Origin: Clostridium swellfunianum
GTDB lineage: Bacteria; Bacillota; Clostridia; Clostridiales; Clostridiaceae
Assembly (NCBI RefSeq): GCF_023656515.1
Contig: NZ_JAMOFV010000006.1
Span: 458,025 to 522,024, forward strand
Direction: 5' to 3'
DNA length: 64,000 bases
In this document: piece by piece, positions 53,943-61,682 of the stretch
Layout: every line of letters starts with the position of its first letter
Position numbering within the stretch: the stretch's first letter is position 1
Translations under genes and position numbers: made by a program
Notes under the pieces: model-generated
Database searches by the model: none
Seen by the model: the letters and a program-made list of their open reading frames with translations, nothing else
What the model was told of the DNA's origin: nothing

Positions 53943-55817
53943 ATGGAAGAAAAAAATACGCAAAAGATGGGGCCAAATGAGTGGATTATATTAGACTTAA
54001 TTATAAGAAAATCATTACAACTTAGTAAGCCAATTTTGGTATATTATTCAGCAAGCACAAATGCAAAAATGCATAAAGAATATGTTGCTAATATGTTTCC
54101 TAACGAAGATATTGAGAGAATAGGTAACTTAAACAAAGAGCAGTATCTTGGGATTCCTTTAATTAGAATCAGCTTTGATTATAACAATAATAGATATAAA
54201 CTTTACACAATGTCAAGTTACGTAAAGAATAATGAAATCTACAAATTTATTTTAGATAATCAACATAAGATAGTAGAATTGCATGATGAATACATAGAAA
54301 CTAGAAACGGTAGCAATGAATTTAAAAATAAATTTCAAAGAATAAAAGCTGCTAGAAATGAGGAATTAATAGAACTACAAGAATGGGCTTCATGTGTAAT
54401 AAAAGTTTTAAATGCGTTTATATACACTGATAAGCCTAAGAAGTCTACTACTGTTAATAAATTTAGTGAGAGTTATTTTTATAGAGATAATCTTAGTGAG
54501 ATAATGGGGATAGATGCTATTAATAGCATTTTTTCAAACGTAAAAAAGGAATACGTTGATTTTTATACTTTTCTTGACAAATGTAATGAGTATTACGGTA
54601 ATTATATTGAATTATATAATCAATTATTTTATCAAACTAGTATCAAAAGAAATGGTGAGACAGAGTTTAATCGGAATAGACTAATATATGGTGCTCCTGG
54701 AACAGGAAAAAGTAGTAGGTTGAAAAGAGATGCAAGATATTTATGTAAATGTAGTTCACTAAATGAAAAAGACTATATAACAAGGGTTACATTTTATCCA
54801 GAATATTCATATGGACAGTTCGTAGGTTCTTATAAACCTGTACCTATTTATTCAGATGAATTTGAAAATATAGATGTATTTTTAGATGAAAGTAGAAAAA
54901 GCTCAATAGAGAATCCACTAAAACCGTATATTAATTATAGGGTAGAACCAGGACCATTTTTAGAAACACTTATAAAAGCGACAAATAATAAAGATAAAAA
55001 CTATGTTTTAATTGTTGAGGAAATAAATAGAGGCAATGCAAGTGCAATATTTGGTGATGTATTTCAATTATTAGACCGGGATGATAATGAAGAAAGTGAA
55101 TATTCTATAGAACTATCCCCTACTTTGATGGGTTATTTAAAAAGTAAAAATATCACTACTGTCAAATTACCATCAAATCTTTATATTTGGGCTACAATGA
55201 ATTCATCAGATGAGAATATTGAGCCAATTGATGCGGCTTTTAGGAGAAGATGGACATTAGAGTATATAGACATAAATGAAAATGAAGCTGAAGCGGACAA
55301 TTGGTATATTTCATTTCCATTCTTAAAATCACATACCAAATTTGAGAAGGAAAAAATATCAGAATCGGATAGAAAGATTAAATGGAATACATTTAGAAGG
55401 GAAATAAATAGAAAGCTTATCAACAGCGACAGTCAACTAGAAGAAGACAAACTATTAGGTCCATTTTTTCTAAGAGGAAATGAGTTTAATTCTGATAATG
55501 TGATTAAGAGTAAATTGGTAATCTATTTATATAAAGAGTTGATACGGTATGGAGGAACTGACAGCGTATTTGATACAAAATATAAATCGGTAAATGATTT
55601 ATTGGAAGGCTATGATTCTAAGGAAAGAGTGTTTAACTTTACAGATGATGAACTTGTTAAAATGATTAACGAGAGTATTAACGTAATAAAAAGTGGCAGT
55701 AACGATATAGTGGAAAGCACTACAAATGAGTATAGTAATGACGAAGACAGGGAAAGACAAGTAGCAATTAGTCTTAATGGAAAGGAAGTCGCTGATATTA
55801 GTGTTGATGAAGAATAA
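53943..55817 (+). CDS. McrB/LlaJI R1-type AAA+ GTPase subunit
   Basis: The 624-residue protein has an N-terminal region (about 1-235) without a known fold, likely for DNA recognition, then a McrB-type AAA+ domain: LIYGAPGTGKSSR (about 248-260), VLIVEEINRGNASAIFGDVF (about 355-374) and ATMNSSDENIEPIDAAFRRRW (about 415-436). McrB uses GTP to drive DNA translocation and activates McrC for cleavage. ATG 53943 follows GGAAGGTGA; an in-frame TTG at 53892 has no site. It overlaps the McrC-like gene by about 40 bases in a different frame. Confidence 0.85.
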   Translation: MEEKNTQKMGPNEWIILDLIIRKSLQLSKPILVYYSASTNAKMHKEYVANMFPNEDIERIGNLNKEQYLGIPLIRISFDYNNNRYKLYTMSSYVKNNEIYKFILDNQHKIVELHDEYIETRNGSNEFKNKFQRIKAARNEELIELQEWASCVIKVLNAFIYTDKPKKSTTVNKFSESYFYRDNLSEIMGIDAINSIFSNVKKEYVDFYTFLDKCNEYYGNYIELYNQLFYQTSIKRNGETEFNRNRLIYGAPGTGKSSRLKRDARYLCKCSSLNEKDYITRVTFYPEYSYGQFVGSYKPVPIYSDEFENIDVFLDESRKSSIENPLKPYINYRVEPGPFLETLIKATNNKDKNYVLIVEEINRGNASAIFGDVFQLLDRDDNEESEYSIELSPTLMGYLKSKNITTVKLPSNLYIWATMNSSDENIEPIDAAFRRRWTLEYIDINENEAEADNWYISFPFLKSHTKFEKEKISESDRKIKWNTFRREINRKLINSDSQLEEDKLLGPFFLRGNEFNSDNVIKSKLVIYLYKELIRYGGTDSVFDTKYKSVNDLLEGYDSKERVFNFTDDELVKMINESINVIKSGSNDIVESTTNEYSNDEDRERQVAISLNGKEVADISVDEE

Positions 55818-57216
55818 TTTTATGGTAATGATAGATGGGGAGAATTATGAATTTGATAGATTAAAAGATGAAAATGGCAAAATTCTATATGGTTTGATTG
55901 ATTTTTTAAAAGAGTTTGAACTAGTCGAAACTACTCATCAACGAGCAAAATTAAAATACAAGATTAGTTTTGTCGGGGTAATAACCTATAAAGAGTATGT
56001 TATTATTGTTTTACCCAAATTTTATAGCAAACTTAACATAAAGTTAGACATCAGTCTTGAAGAAATTAAAAAAGAATTAGTTCAAACAATAAGAGTATTA
56101 AGAGCTTACTCTAAGAGCAGAGAAAGTAAAGCGCAGGATTTAGAGTATCTTAATATAGAGGAGTCAAATAATGAAATTATACTGGCTGATTATATTCTAA
56201 CTGATTTCATCAAAAATGGGTTGATAAATATTAGAAATATAAAAGAAACAAAAAATATAAATGCAACAGTTAATTGGTCAAAAACAGTTGAAAAAACAGC
56301 TCCAATATTTTCAGATAATACGCCTATCTATATTGATAATATAAGTTATCATCATAAAAAAAATGATGTGTTTATATGGATTCATAAAAAAGCATTAATA
56401 TACTGTCATAAGAAGTACTCAAAAATTCTAGGCTATAATATAAATATTAAAGATGATATTTGTAATAACATAAAGCTTAAAGATAAAGAAATTGAGAACT
56501 TACTAAGAAAGAAGATGCTGTTAACATACAAGGAGAGAGAGAAACAGCTACTTAAGGTTCTGTATATGTTATGGAAAAATATACAGAACAAAAATATTTC
56601 AAGCAGGATTAGTTTATATGGTGTTAGAAACTTTTATAATGTATGGGAAAAAGTATGTAAACATATTCTTAGTAGCGAGGATTCATTAAAAAATAATATT
56701 GAAAAACCAATATGGTTTACAATAACACCTTATGCAAAATGTTACGCTGAGAAGACTCTTATTCCTGATGTTTTAAGAAGATATAAATCTAATTTGTTAA
56801 TTCTTGATGCAAAATATCGGAATTTAGAATACGGAAAAGTTTTCAACTTTATTCAAAAGGAAACTTATTATAAAATGTTAAACAATCCTGGAGTAGAAGA
56901 AGTACTAAAACAAATTGCGTACAAACTGATATTTGAGAAAATAAAATTAGATATTGGAGTCGAAAAAATTTATAATATATTTTTGTATCCTAAGGTGTTT
57001 AATGATAATAATATTTTTCAAATTATTGGTGGAGTTAACTTAGATTTTATATGGAGCTTAGAAACGGAATATGTTGCAAATGTTTATGTTTCCGCTGCTA
57101 AGGCGATGGATATGTATATAAATAAGGAAAGGCTAAGTGAGAATAGTGTTAATGAGTTTATTGAAACATTAAAAAGATTTGATGTTGATTATATTATTGC
57201 TAGTAGAAATAAATGA
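55777..57216 (+). CDS. McrC/LlaJI R2-type nuclease subunit
   Basis: The product of about 470-480 residues has an N-terminal beta-rich McrC domain (about 30-110; KISFVGVITYKEYVIIVLPK) and a C-terminal PD-(D/E)xK nuclease with TLIPDVLRRY and the core LLILDAKYRNLEYG, where Asp and Lys of DAKYR are predicted catalytic residues. The sequence is closer to LlaJI R2 than to E. coli McrC. The start is uncertain: ATG 55777 lies within the McrB-like gene, and ATG 55807 overlaps its stop; no clear ribosome site marks either, so translational coupling is likely. Confidence 0.8.
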   Translation: MERKSLILVLMKNNFMVMIDGENYEFDRLKDENGKILYGLIDFLKEFELVETTHQRAKLKYKISFVGVITYKEYVIIVLPKFYSKLNIKLDISLEEIKKELVQTIRVLRAYSKSRESKAQDLEYLNIEESNNEIILADYILTDFIKNGLINIRNIKETKNINATVNWSKTVEKTAPIFSDNTPIYIDNISYHHKKNDVFIWIHKKALIYCHKKYSKILGYNINIKDDICNNIKLKDKEIENLLRKKMLLTYKEREKQLLKVLYMLWKNIQNKNISSRISLYGVRNFYNVWEKVCKHILSSEDSLKNNIEKPIWFTITPYAKCYAEKTLIPDVLRRYKSNLLILDAKYRNLEYGKVFNFIQKETYYKMLNNPGVEEVLKQIAYKLIFEKIKLDIGVEKIYNIFLYPKVFNDNNIFQIIGGVNLDFIWSLETEYVANVYVSAAKAMDMYINKERLSENSVNEFIETLKRFDVDYIIASRNK

Positions 57217-57689
57217 AAGATTATAAGCTCACGACGTACTGAAAATAGGTATATCAATTGTTATTAGTAGCAATTGATATAAGATGTAAATTTGTTAATT
57301 GTGCCGCAGGAAAATATAGTGAAAATTAAATTCAGAATATTATTGACTTGAAGCGTAATGAGACTAGCATAAAATCTCAACTTACGCTCCAAGTCCATAA
57401 TTTTGTTCTGGTTAAAGTTCTTTAAATATAGATCAATCCGCATTCCTATACTTTAATAAAATTTATAATATCATACATATCTAAGTAATTGTATGAATTT
57501 GTATGATGGATTTTAAATATGTTCCTGGAGTAAAGGTTACATATATTACTAGTTAATAATTTCTGGTAATTACAATAAAAGCTTAAGATAACTTTCAAAT
57601 ACTAAAAAGGCTCTAACTTGTTTTTAGAGTCACAGAAATCTGAATATGTATAATTAAGTATGTCAACAATCTAATAGGAGGTACAAATT
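57217..57689. other. Intergenic region with hairpins after the McrBC-like genes
   Basis: ATATCAATTG/CAATTGATAT (57251-57280) and a longer imperfect hairpin at 57345-57395 (GACTTGAAGCGTAATGAGA against TCTCAACTTACGCTCCAAGTC) are present; the latter may end the operon. A smaller GGCTCTAA/TTAGAGTC hairpin lies near 57610. No reading frame is convincing. Confidence 0.5.
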
Positions 57690-57884
57690 ATGAGTAAGAA
57701 CATTAGGGTCGGATCTAAAATATCTATTGTTGGGTTACTGCCATTTGAATTTAATAATTACTTAGACTACAGCCAACAGTACACTATTGTAAATATTAAC
57801 TATTATAAGGCATACCCCATAACTATTTATGCTGATTCAAGACTGATATGCCTCACACTAGAAAATATTATGCTAATAGACTAA
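57690..57884 (+). CDS. Small unknown protein of the defence island
   Basis: The 64-residue protein (MSKNIRVGSKISIVGLLPFE..., YYKAYPITIYADSRLICLTL) has the pattern of a small SH3-like or KOW-like beta barrel. TAGGAGGT lies nine bases before the ATG. Its end overlaps the end of the convergent DUF4435 gene by 17 bases. No family is recognised; its place between two defence modules is the only hint. Confidence 0.6.
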   Translation: MSKNIRVGSKISIVGLLPFEFNNYLDYSQQYTIVNINYYKAYPITIYADSRLICLTLENIMLID

Positions 57885-58785
57885 TTCTTTCTTTAATATA
57901 CTTCACTTCATTTTCATCATATTCACTTAGAAGCATACTTATAATTTGACCTAACTGAAAATTACTTTTAATCTTATATAGACATTTATCATGCTTTCCC
58001 ACCTTGCAATACTGACACTGGGTTACTTTATTATCTTTACACGCAGTACTTAGTTCTTTTATGTTGTTATAAATCCTATCCGCATAAACGTGGAGAAGCC
58101 ACTTACCCTTAGCAATATATCTTAAGTCTCCCATACTTATACTATATTCACTAGCAAATGTATCTAGCTCTGTCTTTTTTTTAAATATATTTTCTTTTAA
58201 AATATTAACATAATCTTTTGCGAATATCTTGCCGGGTTTTTGTTTATACCTTACTACACTTCTATAATTTTTATCACAAGCAAATTTAAGAGCCTCAAGG
58301 CTAAAGTAAAATAGATTTAAGTAATCTGCTTGCAAGTCTTTTTCAATAAATTCCAAAACGCTTCCATCAAGCATTTTCTGACTAACACTTGTAATAGCTG
58401 GTAATATACTAGTTAAACCATGTCTATTTGCCAAGTGGCTCTCATAGGAGTAATACTTTAGAATAAATAGAGATGTTAGATTTGGAATACAATTTCTATA
58501 AAACCTAGAGTCTCTATCTACAATTCCAAGTAAATAATTCTTATTACTTTCTTTCTGATTTAGAATTGTTTGAATATCTTCAATAGCTTTTATCACATTA
58601 TCGCAGCCCTCAGAATAGCTATAAATATTTTCTACTGCAATAACTTCAGTATCTTTTTTTATATGTTCTGATAGCATTTGATAAAAGGAAATATCATCTG
58701 CTCCCTCCACAATGATAAAAGGAACTTCTGACATTATAGCTTCATTTAGCAATTCTTCTATAGTACTTTCCATATTCTCATGCAT
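57868..58785 (-). CDS. DUF4435 (TOPRIM-like) protein, AriB-like PARIS effector candidate
   Basis: The 305-residue protein begins with a TOPRIM-like core: VPFIIVEGADDISFY with Glu27 and LLGIVDRDSRF with Asp90 and Asp92, the acidic residues expected for metal-dependent nuclease activity. A helical region with a CxxC...C cluster (about 248-267) follows, which may bind zinc. DUF4435 proteins paired with an AAA ATPase form PARIS, where AriB is released by AriA after a phage anti-restriction protein is sensed and then cuts host tRNA. GGAGGAA precedes ATG, 12 bases after the ATPase stop. Confidence 0.7.
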   Translation of the reverse strand: MHENMESTIEELLNEAIMSEVPFIIVEGADDISFYQMLSEHIKKDTEVIAVENIYSYSEGCDNVIKAIEDIQTILNQKESNKNYLLGIVDRDSRFYRNCIPNLTSLFILKYYSYESHLANRHGLTSILPAITSVSQKMLDGSVLEFIEKDLQADYLNLFYFSLEALKFACDKNYRSVVRYKQKPGKIFAKDYVNILKENIFKKKTELDTFASEYSISMGDLRYIAKGKWLLHVYADRIYNNIKELSTACKDNKVTQCQYCKVGKHDKCLYKIKSNFQLGQIISMLLSEYDENEVKYIKERISLLA

Positions 58786-58797
58786 TTTAACTTCCTC

Positions 58798-60159
58798 CTA
58801 ATCCAATTTCACCAGGTAGTTAGTGTGGTTTCTACCTATGATTGCACTATGGGAAGCGACTATTATTTGCGAGTCTGGAGCAACTTTTTGAAGTATATTC
58901 AGTATTTCTCTTTGCCACTTTATGTTTAACGATAACTCAGGCTCATCTATCATTAGGATATCTCTATGATTACCTTCAATTAAAAATATTGTTAAGAATG
59001 ATAACAGATGTTTTTCTCCACTAGATAACCCATTTAAACCATGTGTATTTTCTTCGCTATTAAATTTTATTATTACTCCATCCTTATTAACAACAAGTTT
59101 CTTTTTACTAACTATTTGACTATTAAAGATAGTTTCCAGCGTATTAATTGACTCCAGAATCGCCTCTTCCTCCTTCAGCTCTTGGATCATTTTCACTAGT
59201 AAACTAAGCAATAGCTCATTGTTTTTACATTCATTTATTATCCTAGGTATATTGTTCCTCTCAAGGATGTCTATAATGTTTTTTTGAAGCATATTATCTC
59301 CTGTATCACGTAATGCCTCTAATAATTTGTCCCTATTTTCGATAAGTAAATCATGAAAATTTTGCGGGATATCATGGATTTTATTATTCTCTGACTCTCC
59401 TGAATAAATGGCATATGATAACGTCTCAAATAGAGCGTTTTGTACTCTTTCTATCTTCTTTAGATTAGCTAGCCTATATCTATTGTATATTAGCTCTTCT
59501 ATTGTCTCCATGTCTAATTTATCTAATATACTATTTTTGCTAGATAGTTTAGATACTTTTTTTCTATTTGAATATGAACCTATTCTAAACTTATGCTGCC
59601 TATTTAGAAAATCAGCTAGTTGTTCAGAAAGTGAAGTCAACTCACGCCGTTCCATAATTCTATACCTTCTACCTAAACTTGTATTCATGAAAAAGTCTTC
59701 AATTTGCTCTGGTAGTACATTAACCGTATTCGTTATACCTCTATTTACTCCAAATAAGATTGAAGAGACATCTTTTATTTTACTATCATCATAGTTTTTC
59801 CAATTGTATTTTTGAATTAAACCATTATTTATTATTTTATATTTTCTTGCAAAGGGATCCTCATCTTCAACTAGATATTCTTTTCTAACTCCATCAAGGT
59901 CTTCATAATCATAATTCCTTTCAATGGTAATTCTTCTAGACTCACCATTTTCTGATACATAGAGTTCAATTACAGAAATATTTTCATTAATTAATGTTTG
60001 TTCATCTTTAACTAATATAGCATGCAGAACCTTTAAAAGGGATGTCTTACCACTTCCATTTTCCCCATAAATAATGGTAACAGCCTCATCAGAAAAGCTA
60101 ACATCAATTATCCTATTCTTGTCTTTAAATCCATACAGTTTTATTCGTTCAAACCTCAT
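58798..60159 (-). CDS. ABC-type AAA ATPase, AriA-like PARIS sensor candidate
   Basis: The 453-residue protein is a RecF/OLD-like ATPase: Walker A IIYGENGSGKTSLLKVLHAI (GENGSGKTS at 32-40), signature GLSSGEKHLLSF, Walker B ILMIDEPELSLN and H-loop IVASHSAIIG. A long helical insertion (about 150-370) separates the two halves. It has no nuclease domain of its own, unlike OLD, and pairs with the DUF4435 gene. In PARIS, AriA assembles a scaffold that holds AriB. ATG 60159 follows TTAGGAG; a longer frame to 60210 has no site. PARIS identity is a family inference. Confidence 0.7.
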   Translation of the reverse strand: MRFERIKLYGFKDKNRIIDVSFSDEAVTIIYGENGSGKTSLLKVLHAILVKDEQTLINENISVIELYVSENGESRRITIERNYDYEDLDGVRKEYLVEDEDPFARKYKIINNGLIQKYNWKNYDDSKIKDVSSILFGVNRGITNTVNVLPEQIEDFFMNTSLGRRYRIMERRELTSLSEQLADFLNRQHKFRIGSYSNRKKVSKLSSKNSILDKLDMETIEELIYNRYRLANLKKIERVQNALFETLSYAIYSGESENNKIHDIPQNFHDLLIENRDKLLEALRDTGDNMLQKNIIDILERNNIPRIINECKNNELLLSLLVKMIQELKEEEAILESINTLETIFNSQIVSKKKLVVNKDGVIIKFNSEENTHGLNGLSSGEKHLLSFLTIFLIEGNHRDILMIDEPELSLNIKWQREILNILQKVAPDSQIIVASHSAIIGRNHTNYLVKLD

Positions 60160-60192
60160 ATCAAATCTCCTAAAAATATTTATAAATGTTTT

Positions 60193-60233
60193 AATGACTT
60201 TTAACATCAAGTTATTAATGTTAAGAAATCATT
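60193..60233. promoter_or_regulatory. Dyad in front of the AAA/DUF4435 operon
   Basis: AATGA-cttt-TAACAT (60193-60207) and ATGTTA-agaaa-TCATT (60218-60233) form an interrupted dyad over a 10-base centre, about 35 bases before the ATPase start. It could be a repressor operator or a leader hairpin. Confidence 0.4.
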
Positions 60234-60447
60234 GTCATTACTTGGATATAACTTTATAATTATCCTATTAACTTCATTTACTTAAGTAATATTCTCTATT
60301 TTTTTTCTAATTCCTTCATAATATGTTGTTATATAGCATAAATTAGCAGTTTTTTTAGTAAACAGTAAAATCTAGGTGATTTGTGGTAAAATGCAAAATT
60401 CACTCATTATTTAGGAGAGTGAAAATATAATAACTAAAATATATTTT

Positions 60448-60553
60448 AAAAAGCTCGTCGCTCCACTCCTCACAAAGGTGGCAGGAACCACCCGAGTTTA
60501 GTCTAAATTTGTTGCAAAAATGCTGTTAAGCCCAAAGCTTCACAGCATTTTTA
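60448..60553 (+). ncRNA. Candidate structured RNA with terminator
   Basis: GCTCG (60453-60457) can close with CGAGT (60493-60497). Inside, GGTGG-CAGGAA-CCACC forms a hairpin that competes with CCAC...GTGG from the 5' side, a switch-like arrangement. A strong terminator AAAAATGCTGT/ACAGCATTTTT ends at 60553. I cannot match it to a known riboswitch class. It precedes a broken Nudix gene by about 115 bases. Confidence 0.45.
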
Positions 60554-60668
60554 TTCTGCAAAATTCTAAACTCTCGAAGATTTTTCACTATAGTAAACAA
60601 TACATCAAAGCAAAAAATAATATATAATATTATTAAAAACTTCACTGTAGAAGGAGCTGTCATATCAA

Positions 60669-61117
60669 ATGGACTATGTAAAATACATAAGAGACAAAGT
60701 AGGAACTGATGCGATAAATTTAACTGGAGTTAATGTACTTATAATAAATGATAAGGATGAAGTTCTCCTTTAAAAGAGAGGCACTTTCCCATTTAAATGG
60801 GGGCTAATTGGAGGCATTAATGAGCTTGGAGAATCTCTTGAAGACACAGCAGTAAGGGAAGCCAAAGAAGAAACCAACCTGAATATTGAAGACCTAACCT
60901 TCTTAGGAACAACTTCCGGCAAAGACTGCTATATGGAATTTCCAAGCGGAGATAAGGCTTACTTTATAACAATAGGTTATTACACTAAGACCTATTCTGT
61001 GAGCTGAAAATAGATAATGTAGAAACGAAAGAATTGAGATTTTTCAGTTATGAAGAGCTGCCAGAAAACATACCAAACAGTCATAAGAAAATGCTGGATA
61101 AGTACTATTTACAATAA
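60669..61117 (+). pseudogene. Nudix hydrolase, broken by a stop and a frameshift
   Basis: From ATG 60669 the frame reads MDYVKYIRDKVGTD..., reaches a TAA at about 60771, then continues in frame with RGTFPFKWGLIGGINELGES and the Nudix box region EDTAVREAKEETNLNIED. After TKTYSVS there is a second stop, and the remaining family-like end (NVETKELRFFSYEELPENIP) lies in another frame. Intact homologues are about 150 residues. A cytosolic nucleoside-diphosphate-X hydrolase has been lost unless these are sequencing errors. Confidence 0.8.
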
Positions 61118-61147
61118 AATATTTGTTTCTTCAGTAAAAATAGAAGC

Positions 61148-61184
61148 AAAAAACTGTGAGGTCTACTAGACTTCACAGTTTTTA
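61148..61184 (+). terminator. Terminator after the Nudix pseudogene
   Basis: AAACTGTGAGGTC pairs with GACTTCACAGTTT over CTACTA-like loop and runs into TTTA. It may also serve the minus-strand small gene. Confidence 0.8.
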
Positions 61185-61207
61185 TATTCTGATAATATGA
61201 ATTAGCT

Positions 61208-61366
61208 CTAACCAAACAGCCCGCCAGTTTTCTTATTGCTCTTAACCTTGGTGGCACCGCCGCCTACAGACTTCGTACTTGGAATTAGCCTTCCACCTTT
61301 GGAGGAACCCTTTTTCTTCTTTTCTTCTATAAGCTTTTTCATCATCTCAACATTTTTGTCTGACAT
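61208..61366 (-). CDS. Small basic protein of 52 residues
   Basis: The frame starts MSDKNVEMMKKLIEEKKKKG and continues with Gly/Ser/Lys-rich sequence to KTGGLFG. AAAGGGTGA lies six bases before the ATG, and a terminator lies beyond the stop. The lysine-rich helix followed by a glycine-rich basic tail suggests binding to nucleic acid or the ribosome. It resembles short conserved clostridial proteins, but I cannot name a family. Confidence 0.6.
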   Translation of the reverse strand: MSDKNVEMMKKLIEEKKKKGSSKGGRLIPSTKSVGGGATKVKSNKKTGGLFG

Positions 61367-61682
61367 CAATATTCACCCTTTAATATTTATTTTATTCCTT
61401 CAGAAAGCGTCACACCACTAACACAGATTATATAAGGATTATCTTCTTTTGACAACCCGTCTAGGAAGACAATCGCAAATAAAATCCCTGCCAAGCTCCT
61501 TCGACTATATAAAAAGAAAAAAGAATCTTACATTTCATGGAAAATTTCTTTCAAAGCTGTATCTTTATATTTTTTCACACCACTATTTATAATATTTTTT
61601 TAGAATATTGCATAAATTTAAAGGAAAATGCTAATTAATATCGAATATTATATAAAAATTTATATTAAAAGGAGCTGGGTAA
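61367..61682. other. Upstream region of hcp, no gene recognised
   Basis: The segment is AT-rich. A minus-strand stretch near 61530-61580 reads KKYKDTALKEIFHEM before a stop, but it is too short and lacks a start to be called. Promoter elements for hcp must lie in its second half; AAAAGGAGC is the ribosome site. Confidence 0.4.

Noticed and set aside
53943-57216. Simple type IV McrBC system
   Set aside because: Not excluded, but the LlaJI-like form of the second subunit and the adjacent adenine methylase make a methylase-protected restriction system more likely.
58798-60159. OLD-family nuclease
   Set aside because: The ATPase has no C-terminal TOPRIM domain; the TOPRIM-like part is on the separate DUF4435 gene.
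61236-61421. Plus-strand frame of 61 codons
   Set aside because: Antisense to the small basic gene at 61208-61366, which has a ribosome site and sensible composition; this frame has neither.
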